A stretch of 64,000 nt of DNA, taken from positions 4,154,001 through 4,218,000 of the forward strand of contig OY970265.1 of NCBI GenBank assembly GCA_963715675.1, in the 5' to 3' direction. Source of the DNA: DASVWZ01 sp963715675. GTDB lineage: Bacteria > Acidobacteriota > Terriglobia > Terriglobales > Acidobacteriaceae. How positions within the stretch are numbered: position 1 is the first letter of the stretch; each line of letters begins with the position of its first letter. Below the pieces are notes generated by a model, which saw only the letters and a program-made list of their open reading frames with translations, did not search any database and was not told the DNA's origin. Shown here in pieces: positions 17,758 through 26,300 of this stretch. The translations under genes and the position numbers were made by a program.

Positions 17758-18232
17758 TTCAATCATCAATAAGATCGTGTCCGACGAGAGAAAGTTCTCG
17801 TTTTCTCCGATCCCGGCTCGTGGTAGTGGCTCCTTGGTCATTTCTAGCATCAAGCTGGGCGATCCGCCATCGGGGGCAAATGTAGGCATTGCCGAGATGT
17901 CTTTTGATGTTTCCATTCAGATTCAGGCAATCGATGGCGTCCCGGTCTACGGCGTGAGAAACTGTGCTACGCCCCCGGAGGCAACGTACAGTCCTGATCC
18001 CGAGTACTCCAAGGAAGCGCGCAAGGCGAAGTACCAGGGAACCAACCTGCTATGGCTGATTGTCGGTCCTGACGGACGCCCAAGGAATATCAAGGTCATT
18101 CGCTCACTCGCCATGGGGCTGGATGAGCAAGCGATCAAGGCCGTGAGCAAATGGAGATTCAAGCCTGCTACGAAAGATGGTAAGCCGGTGCCAGTCTTCA
18201 TTGAGGTCGAATTTAAATTCCGACTCCAATGA
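17758..18232 (+). pseudogene. 3' part of the broken gene: TonB C-terminal domain
   Basis: Open frame from the right end of the IS. The start (an ATG within the IS end at 17744) is accidental. It contains FSFSPIPARGSGSLVISSIKLGDPPSG and, at the C-terminus, a TonB-like domain (ATYSPDPEYSKEARKAKYQG, then GRPRNIKVIRSLAMGLDEQA and WRFKPATKDGKPVPVFIEVEF). The TonB domain normally contacts outer-membrane receptors or acts in envelope sensing. Without its signal helix it could not reach the periplasm. Confidence 0.75.
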
Positions 18233-18278
18233 CTAGAAGGCCTATACCCTACATGGCCGAGGTTCTTTCCAACTCCGT

Positions 18279-19862
18279 CTACCGCTTCAGCAAATCCACT
18301 GGCTCGCGCACATCCGTCACCCGGAAATACTTCGCCAGCGCGGGATGCTTCTTCGCCATCGCTTCATACATCGCATAGGCCACGTTGCGATAGGAAATGT
18401 GTCCGGCTGGCCCGGTCCGCAGTTCGGAAATGTAAACTACCTCGGCAAAATCCATCTTGAACAGCGTCCGTTTGCGGAAAGCCAGCGGAATCGCGTACTG
18501 CGCATTCTGTGCTGCCTCAGGATGATAGCTCTTCGCCAACGCCGCCACGGCATCGGCTGCCTTTTGCATTGCCGCGTGATAGTTCTCCGCGGCGCCAGCG
18601 GCATTTACTTCCTCCGGCGTGTCATAGCCGTGCGCGGTGGTGAAATCCTGCCCAATTTGCACGCAGCGCCGGTGACGGTGCATGTCGCGGAAGCCGCCAA
18701 TGTCCATGAGAATGTCGAAGCGGAACTGTTGCCCGGCACAGAACGCGCGCAGCATTTCGTCATGCTTTCCGCGATGGCGCAGTCCCAGGTCGATGATCTC
18801 GCGCCGGATCACCTCGCCCGCTGCCGCGACCGCTTGCCGAATCTGCCGGTAGGAATAATGGCAATGCTCATACACCAGCGTAGTCGCGAGTTCGATCTCC
18901 AGCGGTTCCTCGTCGAGCAAGTCGACCAGCGGAGCGGGAGCAATCGGCAAATTGCCCATCAGTTCCGCTGCCAGATGCCGCATCTCGCGCCGGGTTTCGC
19001 TCTCGTACTGATTGGGGTCGGCATACTTGACCAGGGTTGGCGCGACTCGTACTTCGCGCAGCAGTTCCTGCTCCGCCCGCGCCGCCAGTTCCGGTGAACC
19101 TTCGCGGATCTGATTCACCAGTTCACGCAGTTGCTCGTGGTTGACGTTGTATGCCGGCGTCGTTGCCGCCTGCTTCAGCAGTTCCCCCAGGCCGCGCACC
19201 TCCCGGTTCGGATGCGAAAGCAGATGCGAGACTTGGGATTCGAGCGTTCGAGCATTCACGATCTCGCCCAGCGAAGTGTTGGTGGCGAGCGGCAGAAAAT
19301 AGCGGGAAATGTCGAAAGCCCGCGCTCGCAGCGTTCGTTCGTAAGCCTCTTCCTTCATTTCTTCCGGCTTGGGAACAATGCTGCACAAATACAGCAACAT
19401 CCGGCCCGAAAGAGTCTCGTATTCCGCGAAAAGGGCCGCAATCGTGTTCGCATACAATTCACGGACCTGTCGGTCGTCGCCGAAATCCGGAGTGAAGAAG
19501 CCGCTCTTGCGGAAATCCTGATACCGCGTGGAGCGCTCCTGACCGTCCCAGCGCTGCTCGTCGGCCACGGCAATGGCAGCCAGAATCGACAGCTTTTCAA
19601 TAGCCAGCGCCACGTGCGCCAGGTCTGCAATCGAGCGGTGCCCATATTGAAAGTAGAACGTGTTGAGAAACTTCTCCGCCTTCTGCTGGCTGATTTCCTT
19701 GAGCGACTCCTTCATCGAAAGCGCCGAGCGCGAATACTTCGCCATGGCATAGGCCAGCACTTCCGGCTCGGCCCCGTAGACGGCGTAAACCTCAATGCTG
19801 GGTCCATTGCTGGAAGCCTGGTTCGCATTTGTCGGAAGGGTGGTATCGCCGGCTTGGGGCAT
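18279..19862 (-). CDS. Tandem ThyX-like protein, both signature motifs degenerate
   Basis: A 527-residue protein, about twice the length of the flavin-dependent thymidylate synthase ThyX. Both halves resemble ThyX: the first has QYGHRSIADLAHVALAIEKL and ERSTRYQDF, the second has EIELATTLVYEHCHYSYRQI and FRDMHRHRRCVQIGQDF. The ThyX signature RHRxxSxxxxSxR is not complete in either half: half one lacks RHR, half two has RHR but Cys in place of Ser. It may be a diverged thymidylate synthase whose site is built from two halves, or a paralogue with another job. Such double proteins are annotated as ThyX in some acidobacterial genomes. Confidence 0.7.
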   Translation of the reverse strand: MPQAGDTTLPTNANQASSNGPSIEVYAVYGAEPEVLAYAMAKYSRSALSMKESLKEISQQKAEKFLNTFYFQYGHRSIADLAHVALAIEKLSILAAIAVADEQRWDGQERSTRYQDFRKSGFFTPDFGDDRQVRELYANTIAALFAEYETLSGRMLLYLCSIVPKPEEMKEEAYERTLRARAFDISRYFLPLATNTSLGEIVNARTLESQVSHLLSHPNREVRGLGELLKQAATTPAYNVNHEQLRELVNQIREGSPELAARAEQELLREVRVAPTLVKYADPNQYESETRREMRHLAAELMGNLPIAPAPLVDLLDEEPLEIELATTLVYEHCHYSYRQIRQAVAAAGEVIRREIIDLGLRHRGKHDEMLRAFCAGQQFRFDILMDIGGFRDMHRHRRCVQIGQDFTTAHGYDTPEEVNAAGAAENYHAAMQKAADAVAALAKSYHPEAAQNAQYAIPLAFRKRTLFKMDFAEVVYISELRTGPAGHISYRNVAYAMYEAMAKKHPALAKYFRVTDVREPVDLLKR

Positions 19863-20006
19863 GTGCTCGCTGACCTCGTAATAGGAAACTGATTGGAATC
19901 TTACGGTTCAGCGCACGAAGGTGGCAAACGGGATATGAAGAGCGCAAAATAACGGCGTCTGATCAACCGTCTCGCTCGTCGTTACACATTTCAGCACCGC
20001 TGACAG

Positions 20007-20201
20007 CTACGGTCTGGCCCCCAGAAGCCGTGCCGGCAGCGTCACTACGGCCCAGACGAGTTCCAGTATGCCATGCACCGCAACCCCAACCACCCGGAAG
20101 GGCAGCAGGATGAGCCACACCACGGGATACAGCGCCAGGGCAACCAACGCAAGCGGCCAGCAAAGCACAAACAGGATGCACCACAGGAAGAAAGCAGCCA
20201 T
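20007..20201 (-). CDS. Small two-helix membrane protein, unknown function
   Basis: A 64-residue, extremely hydrophobic protein: FFLWCILFVLCWPLALVALA and VVWLILLPFRVVGVAVHGIL, ending in a short basic tail (LPARLLGARP). AGGAG lies about nine bases before the ATG at 20201. Sequence looks under selection as a membrane hairpin rather than a chance frame. It stands alone between the ThyX-like gene and mtnA. Confidence 0.65.
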   Translation of the reverse strand: MAAFFLWCILFVLCWPLALVALALYPVVWLILLPFRVVGVAVHGILELVWAVVTLPARLLGARP

Positions 20202-20331
20202 ACGCGCACTTCTCCTGATCCAGGATACGCAATTTTAAAGTTGAAAGTTCACAACTGAGGATTGATCACGATGTGCCATGCGCGCAGCGGTCGAGGCGCT
20301 GCACCGGAAAAAGCGGCCCGATGCCCGGCGG

Positions 20332-21369
20332 CTAACCGTTCGCCAGCTTAGCCAGCGATTCTCCATACGGCGCTTTCGCAATCCCGCGCTCGGTCACGAT
20401 GGCGGTGACGTACTTCGCCGGCGTCACATCGAACGCTGGATTCTCTACCGGCACGCCGTCCGGAACCATCTGCTTTCCGGCAATGTGGGTGACTTCTTTT
20501 GCATTGCGCTTCTCGATCGGAATCTTACTGCCATCCGGTGTTTCCAGGTCAATGGTCGAGAACGGTGCAGCCACGTAGAACGGGATTCTGTGTTCCTTAG
20601 CCAGCACCGCTACGGTGTAAGTCCCGATTTTGTTGGCCGCATCGCCGTTGGCGGCGATGCGGTCGGCTCCCACCACCACCGCGGCGATCTTGCCCTGGCT
20701 CATCATGGCGCCGGCCATGCTGTCGGAGATCACTGTCGTGGGAACGCCATCCTTCATCAACTCCCACGCCGTCAGCCGCGAGCCCTGTAGAAACGGCCTC
20801 GTCTCGTCGGCGTAAACGTGGATCTTCTTCCCTTGCTCGATCGCGGCACGAATCACGCCCAACGCCGTGCCGTAACCACAAGTCGCCAGCGCGCCCGCGT
20901 TGCAGTGGGTGAGGACGCCTCCGCTTGCTGGCATGAGAGTTGCCCCATGGCGTCCCATCGCCTGATTGGCGGCGATGTCTTCGGCATGCATGCCCTGTGC
21001 TTCATCAATCAGAGCTTGCTTAACTTGCGCCAGCGGCCGCACCCGCAGCAGGTCAAACTTGTCGCGCATCCGCCGGATCGCCCAAAAAAGATTGACCGCC
21101 GTGGGCCGGGTCTCGCCAATCAGTTTGCAAATCTGATCGAATTCCTGCTTCAACTCGCCAACCGTCTCTGCCTTCGAGTTCTTCACGCCCAGCGCGATGC
21201 CCATCGCCGCCGCCACACCGATCGCGGGCGCCCCACGCACCACCATGTTGCGGATCACATCCGCCACCTGCTCGTACTTCTTGCAGGTTACATACACCTC
21301 TTCCGTGGGCAGCTTCGTCTGATCGATGAAGCGCACGCCGGATTCGGTCCATTCGAGGGTTTGAATCAT
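20332..21369 (-). CDS. mtnA: S-methyl-5-thioribose-1-phosphate isomerase
   Basis: Methionine-salvage enzyme that isomerises methylthioribose-1-P to methylthioribulose-1-P. Family motifs: VVRGAPAIGVAAAMGIALG, LTHCNAGALATCGYGTALGV, VYADETRPFLQGSRLTAWEL, VVVGADRIAANGDAANKIGT and FYVAAPFSTID. The ATG at 21369 is chosen; the TTG at 21399 lies further upstream in the same frame. Length 345 is typical. pyrE follows upstream on the same strand 37 bases away, so they may be co-transcribed. No other salvage gene is seen here. Confidence 0.95.
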   Translation of the reverse strand: MIQTLEWTESGVRFIDQTKLPTEEVYVTCKKYEQVADVIRNMVVRGAPAIGVAAAMGIALGVKNSKAETVGELKQEFDQICKLIGETRPTAVNLFWAIRRMRDKFDLLRVRPLAQVKQALIDEAQGMHAEDIAANQAMGRHGATLMPASGGVLTHCNAGALATCGYGTALGVIRAAIEQGKKIHVYADETRPFLQGSRLTAWELMKDGVPTTVISDSMAGAMMSQGKIAAVVVGADRIAANGDAANKIGTYTVAVLAKEHRIPFYVAAPFSTIDLETPDGSKIPIEKRNAKEVTHIAGKQMVPDGVPVENPAFDVTPAKYVTAIVTERGIAKAPYGESLAKLANG

Positions 21370-21405
21370 GGGGGAGTTCTCAGTCCTCAGCCATTGCAAA
21401 ATTAT

Positions 21406-21969
21406 TTAATTCTTTTTCAAGTGCTCCCGGCGAACATCGTTCGCCGTGAAGATCGCCACAAACGGCGCCGCTCCCGCTGCCGTTTCCACGCCTGGCCTTC
21501 CCTTGGCTTCTTCGCGTTCTACCAGGCACATCACACCGGCAATCTCAAATCCGAACTCGCGCGCGGCCTCGATTGCTGCGATCGTCGACGCCCCCGTGGT
21601 ACAGACGTCATCCACGATCACGACCCGCGCACCCTTTTCTCGGAAGCCTTCAATCCGCTGCCCTGTCCCGTGCTGCTTCTCGCCTTTGCGCACCAGAAAG
21701 CCATGAATTTCCCCGCTGGTCACGGCAACCGCGACCACAATCGGGTCGGCACCCATGGTGAGCCCGCCGATCGCCTGCGGTTTCCATCCGCGGGCCTGAA
21801 TCTCCTCCAGAAACACTTGCCCGGTAAGTTGGGCGCCGCGGGCGTCTAAAGTTGTGGTCCGGCAATCGATGTAATAGTCGCTGGTCCCGCCCGAAGAGAG
21901 TTTGAATTCTCCCAGCCGGAACGACTTGGTGGCTAGCAGACGCAGCAGCTCCTGGCGCGATGATGTCAT
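21406..21969 (-). CDS. pyrE: Orotate phosphoribosyltransferase
   Basis: Pyrimidine synthesis enzyme joining orotate to PRPP. The 187-residue product carries the PRPP-binding motif VVIVDDVCTTGAST near residue 115, the KLSSGGTSDYYIDCR start-region motif and the flexible loop FLVRKGEKQHGTGQRIEG with catalytic lysines. Short for the family but complete. Lies just upstream of mtnA in the same direction. Confidence 0.95.
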   Translation of the reverse strand: MTSSRQELLRLLATKSFRLGEFKLSSGGTSDYYIDCRTTTLDARGAQLTGQVFLEEIQARGWKPQAIGGLTMGADPIVVAVAVTSGEIHGFLVRKGEKQHGTGQRIEGFREKGARVVIVDDVCTTGASTIAAIEAAREFGFEIAGVMCLVEREEAKGRPGVETAAGAAPFVAIFTANDVRREHLKKN

Positions 21970-22025
21970 GAATTCCTAAGATACCACCAGCTCACTCAAG
22001 ATCGGAGCCCGGGTGCGGCAATCCG

Positions 22026-23258
22026 TTAAAAGCCCACCAGGAAAAATCCGCAGAAGACAAGCATAAAAATGCCCAGGACAATGTATAGAAAGGGCGTTGT
22101 ATTGTTGGTCTCCAGTTCCCCCTGCGCGAACCGTCTCTTTAAGCCGTCGATGATCCGTTGAAACACCTCCTGCCCGCTTTTGCTTTTGTTTTTCACCTGC
22201 CCTACGCCGGTCCATGCCTGTATGGCGACCTGAATATCGAGGTTTGCGGAAGGTATGCGCAGGATGGAAACCTGCTCCTGGTATTCCAGACGCAAATCAT
22301 CCAGCACCGAAAGGAGCGCTTTCCTGAATGATTTGTCCACGATCCCGAACGCGATGTAGCCCTGCATCTGTATCCAGAGAAATGCCAGCAGAACCACAAA
22401 CATCAAGGGCATCAGCCAGATCACGATTCTCAACCCTTCCAGATGATCGCCCCGAAGGTCAGGCATCCGGAATGGCATGATGATCTGCGGAGCAAAACAC
22501 ACCAGCAACAGAGCGAACATCCATCTCGATGAAAACAGCAATGGCTTCTTCCCCAGCAAAACCGCGAGGCCCGTGTAGAGAAACGCCAGCGAGATGATGC
22601 CGAAAAGAGCGGGGAACATCCGATCCGTTTTGAACCTTGCTCTGCCGGTGTCGCTGCGGTACTTGCCTGCGGCGCTGGCGTCCTGGTCAGCCTTCGCATT
22701 GTCGCCGATGGCCCGCTCCGCCCGGCTGCGGTCGCCGTAGGCGTATTCATCCCTGGGATTGAGTACGATCGCCTCGGTACACTCCGCAATGGCTTCCTGC
22801 CACTTTTCCATGAGCAGAAAGTTATTGCAGCGATAATTGACGATATAGGTACGGTAGGGATTGAGTCGCTTGGCTTCCGCCAGATAAGCGTTGGACTCGA
22901 GATAGCGATGCTGCTTGTAGGCAACCTCGCCCAGCGCCTCAAACGGCTTATAGGACTCAGGGGCGAAATCCGCCCATTGCTTGTATTTTTCTTCAGCCTT
23001 GGGCAATTGCCCTTCTTTTTCGCTGGCGTATCCCCAAACCCGGTATATATCCGCAAAATCCGGCTTCAGCCCAGCCGCTTCGCTCAGCAGCGGTTCCGCT
23101 TCCTCGCTGCGGCCGGTATCGCATAAGTCTTCCGCGTGCTGCACCAGGCCGATCACTTGTTGTGCAGCGTCGCCGCCAGGCGGCGATTCCGCAAGCGAGC
23201 GGGATGTCGACAGCATCACCGGCAGCAATGCGCACAGGCAGATGATCAGTTGCTTCAT
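22026..23258 (-). CDS. TPR protein with C-terminal membrane segments
   Basis: Starting at the ATG at 23258 (GAGGTG six bases before it), a signal peptide (QLIICLCALLPVMLSTSRSL) is followed by roughly four TPR units (for instance EPLLSEAAGLKPDFADIYRV and WQEAIAECTEAIVLNPRDEY), then three or four membrane helices (FPALFGIISLAFLYTGLAVL, IVIWLMPLMFVVLLAFLWI, FLYIVLGIFMLVFCGFFLVG). About 410 residues. The TPR part would sit in the periplasm and bind partner proteins. Function unknown. The frame extends to 23345 but the signal peptide fixes the start. Confidence 0.75.
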   Translation of the reverse strand: MKQLIICLCALLPVMLSTSRSLAESPPGGDAAQQVIGLVQHAEDLCDTGRSEEAEPLLSEAAGLKPDFADIYRVWGYASEKEGQLPKAEEKYKQWADFAPESYKPFEALGEVAYKQHRYLESNAYLAEAKRLNPYRTYIVNYRCNNFLLMEKWQEAIAECTEAIVLNPRDEYAYGDRSRAERAIGDNAKADQDASAAGKYRSDTGRARFKTDRMFPALFGIISLAFLYTGLAVLLGKKPLLFSSRWMFALLLVCFAPQIIMPFRMPDLRGDHLEGLRIVIWLMPLMFVVLLAFLWIQMQGYIAFGIVDKSFRKALLSVLDDLRLEYQEQVSILRIPSANLDIQVAIQAWTGVGQVKNKSKSGQEVFQRIIDGLKRRFAQGELETNNTTPFLYIVLGIFMLVFCGFFLVGF

Positions 23259-23410
23259 CGGGCACCTCATGCGGTGGATCGTAGTGGTCGCCTTGTGAGG
23301 CTCGCGTAAATCATAACCGCAATTGTTGAACCATGTTAGGCGCAAGGGTCCGCGCCCGTGCGCTGCTCAGGTTGAAAGTAATACCCAATCGGGGTGTTCC
23401 TCGGGGAACT

Positions 23411-24214
23411 TCACTGCAGTAACTTATCCAGATGCCGGAAGCCGCTAGTCGCCACAAACAACAACGCCGATAACGTTCCGTTGTAGCCGACGTGAACGAG
23501 GAAGCTCGAGGCCACCGACTTGGTCATGGCCCGCACCGTGGTCAGCGCAACCCCGACCAGGAAAATGATCAGCACCGCCCACGAGTACCCCAATTGCGCC
23601 CCATGCAACAGCCCAAATAACGCCGAAGTGAGCAGAATCGCAGCTACCGTTCCCACCTCCCGCGCCAGCACCGGATACAAGAACGCCCGGAAGAAGAGTT
23701 CTTCCATGAGGGGAGCCAGAGTCACGGCGATTAACGTCATGACGCTGGCTTCGCGCGCGGTCTGAAAGAAGCGGTCAATCGGCAGGTGCTTGGGAATGGG
23801 GAGGAATTGCCCCAGTCCAATCAGCACGACGTAGAGCATGACTCCCACGAACAGGAATCCGCCCCATGAGGTCTGCGGCCAGTTCCACCGAATTGCCTCC
23901 CAGAACCTGCCGCCGCGAGCTTGCACGGTTCTGCGCATCACGGCAAACACCCCCGCGTAGATCAGCAACTGTGCGATCAGCACAATTTCCGGGATCTTTG
24001 CGATATCGGTAAGTGAGGTCTTCTTGTAAACCAGCAAGTGCGCCAGCACCACGATGGACAGCGGTGCGACCACCACCACAATCACCGTCAGCACGATCAT
24101 CAGCAGCAGGTCCATCCCGCTCCAGATGGGGTTTTCGTCCGGCTCCGGTTGCGGATGCGTTAGGGGTTCCGGCGTCACGCCAGGTTCAGGCGACGAATTT
24201 TGCGGAGAAACCAA
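23411..24214 (-). CDS. CPBP-family intramembrane metalloprotease
   Basis: A 267-residue polytopic membrane protein with the CPBP (CAAX/Abi) motifs: EELFFRAFLYPVL (paired glutamates and Arg), ALFGLLHGAQ (His) and HVGYNGTLSALLF (last motif with Asn). These form the metal site of Rce1-like proteases. In bacteria members process bacteriocins or surface proteins, or have unknown targets. Eight or so hydrophobic stretches fit. It follows gltX by 174 bases on the same strand, with no clear linked substrate gene. Confidence 0.88.
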   Translation of the reverse strand: MVSPQNSSPEPGVTPEPLTHPQPEPDENPIWSGMDLLLMIVLTVIVVVVAPLSIVVLAHLLVYKKTSLTDIAKIPEIVLIAQLLIYAGVFAVMRRTVQARGGRFWEAIRWNWPQTSWGGFLFVGVMLYVVLIGLGQFLPIPKHLPIDRFFQTAREASVMTLIAVTLAPLMEELFFRAFLYPVLAREVGTVAAILLTSALFGLLHGAQLGYSWAVLIIFLVGVALTTVRAMTKSVASSFLVHVGYNGTLSALLFVATSGFRHLDKLLQ

Positions 24215-24388
24215 GAACTAAAGAATAACCGCCGAGGGCCTTGGAATGTAACTCCAAACCCTGGAGCTTCGCGGGCGTCGGCGAATGAGTTGTCCTGAAG
24301 CCGAACCCAAAGGGGGCGCCCACGCTCCTCAGGCGCTTGTCTGTTGGACTTGAACGGCAGGCGCATTTCAACGACTTTACGGCACGAT

Positions 24389-26089
24389 TCAAGTCGTGCC
24401 CTTCCCCAGTGTTGTGTGAATCGCTTGCTCGATACGGGAGAGCGTTGTCCCTTGCCCTAGCACTTCCAGGGTCCCGAATAGTGGCGGGGCGTTCTTGCGG
24501 CCGCAGACGGCTACGCGGACCGGTTGGAACATTTGCCCGGCCTTGATTCCAAGTTCCTGGGCGGCGGCGCGCAGGGCCTGGTCCAAGGGGTCGTGCTTAA
24601 ACTCGGTGTTGGCGAGCACTTCTTTTGCTTTCTGCAATACCTTCAATGCCATGGCCGCGTCTCCCTTTTGTGGGATGAGCTCGGCGGAGTCATAGGGTGG
24701 TAGTTGGTCCACGAAGAAGAAGTCCGCCGCGGTAAGTACGTCGCGGAGCAGTTTGATGCGCTCGCGGATGAGCGGTGTAATTTGCAGCATCTTGGCCGAA
24801 TCGACGTTGAAGCCGGATTGACGCACGACTGGCAATAGCCGATCGCTCAGGTCCTCAATCGACAGGGCGCGGATATGCTCGGCGTTCAGCCAGACGGCTT
24901 TGGGGTCGAAGGTCTCTTCGGGCGTGTCAGCAGTTTCCTTGAAATTCACCACCGCGTTGGCGCGGTTGATGCCTTCCAGCGAAAATGCATCCGTCAGTTC
25001 CTGGCGGCTCATTTGTTCGCGGTCGTTTTTCGGCGACCAGCCCAGCAGACACAGGAAGTTGATGAACGCTTCCGGCAGAAATCCGGCGTCGCGATAGGTG
25101 GTGACGCTCACGACTGGGCCGTGGCGGCGCTTGGAAAGCTTGGTGCCGTCCGGGGCCACCAGCAGGGGAAGATGAGCGAATTGCGGTGGCTGGGCGCCCG
25201 CGGCTTCGAAGATGAGAATGTGCTTGAAGGTGTTCGTAAGGTGGTCTTGGCCGCGGATGATGTGGCTGATGCGAAGGTCCACATCATCGGCACAGGATGC
25301 CAGATGGTAGGTTGGCATGCCGTCGCTGCGCAGGAGCGCGAAGTCCTCGATATCTGCGGCTGCCTTTGCCTGCTCGCCGTAGACGGCGTCGACGAAGCGT
25401 ACTGGCGTCGCACTCTCTCGGGGCACGCGAAAGCGCAAGGCAAAGGGTTCGCCGGCGGCGGCGCGGCGGTCGCTGTCGGCGCGGGAAAGCTCGCGCATCC
25501 CGGGATTGAACAGCCAGGTGCCACGCGCTCCCTCACTCAATCGCTCACGAAGCATGAGCAAAGCCTTTTCGCGGTTTTTCGCCTCTGATTGTTCGTCTTT
25601 TGAAACGACAACCGTGTCCGTCGGAACATGCGTGATTCGAACGGCAACCGACGGCGGCGACGAAAAGGTGTCTATGCGCAGGTCCTTCGGATCTACCTTC
25701 TTAATCGGACCCGACTTCTCACTCTCACCGGTATGCGCAGGGGTGAAGTCGCGGTAGGCAAGTCCCTTCTCGAAAATCGAATTGGCGATCTGGCGATGCA
25801 GTTCCAGCCGCTCGGATTGCTTGTATTCCTCATCCCAGCCGAGATCGAGCCAGCGCAACCCGTCAAAAATCGAAGTGACGGAGGCGTCGGTGTTGCGGCC
25901 GACGTCGGTGTCGTCGAGTCGAAGGATCATGGTTCCGCCCATGCGGCGGGCGTAGAGCCAGTTGAAGATGAAGGTGCGGGCACTGCCGACGTGCAGGAAC
26001 CCGGTGGGCGAAGGCGCAAAGCGCACCCGCACCCCGCCCGGCGAATCCGGGCTAACTGCTGATTTTTCCTTAGGATAAGCCATGAGCAA
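24389..26089 (-). CDS. gltX: Glutamyl-tRNA synthetase with an RF1-like insert
   Basis: Class I synthetase charging tRNA-Glu. HIGH motif FAPSPTGFLHVGSAR near residue 25, KMSKS-type KLSKRRHG further on, and an anticodon-binding C-terminal half; 566 residues, longer than the usual 470-510. The extra length comes from residues about 120-187 (25529-25732), placed between AYRDFTPAH and the RGTWLFNPGMRELSR segment. There the sequence DPKDLRIDTFSS...AVRITHVPTDTVV...KNREKALLMLRERL closely matches the release-factor RF1 of this window (AKDLRIDTFCSS...AVRITHIPTNTVV...KNREKGMRVLRSRL) without the GPGGQ loop. The catalytic motifs around it are intact. The start could be the second Met. Confidence 0.93.
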   Translation of the reverse strand: MLMAYPKEKSAVSPDSPGGVRVRFAPSPTGFLHVGSARTFIFNWLYARRMGGTMILRLDDTDVGRNTDASVTSIFDGLRWLDLGWDEEYKQSERLELHRQIANSIFEKGLAYRDFTPAHTGESEKSGPIKKVDPKDLRIDTFSSPPSVAVRITHVPTDTVVVSKDEQSEAKNREKALLMLRERLSEGARGTWLFNPGMRELSRADSDRRAAAGEPFALRFRVPRESATPVRFVDAVYGEQAKAAADIEDFALLRSDGMPTYHLASCADDVDLRISHIIRGQDHLTNTFKHILIFEAAGAQPPQFAHLPLLVAPDGTKLSKRRHGPVVSVTTYRDAGFLPEAFINFLCLLGWSPKNDREQMSRQELTDAFSLEGINRANAVVNFKETADTPEETFDPKAVWLNAEHIRALSIEDLSDRLLPVVRQSGFNVDSAKMLQITPLIRERIKLLRDVLTAADFFFVDQLPPYDSAELIPQKGDAAMALKVLQKAKEVLANTEFKHDPLDQALRAAAQELGIKAGQMFQPVRVAVCGRKNAPPLFGTLEVLGQGTTLSRIEQAIHTTLGKGTT

Positions 26090-26300
26090 CCACTTCGATG
26101 TTACGGGCGGCAGAAAAGAAGCGTCAAGCCGAGCCAGATGTCAAGGGAAGGTAACGTTCCGAAAGTAACCAAGGTTTCAGGCTGCTTCAAGCAGAACCCA
26201 CCATCAAACTATTATTGTTTTGTGTAGGGTCCTGTGAAAGGATTGGGTTACACCCAGATCAGATCGACCCTGTAGAGTTGCGGAGACTTTCGATCCGACC

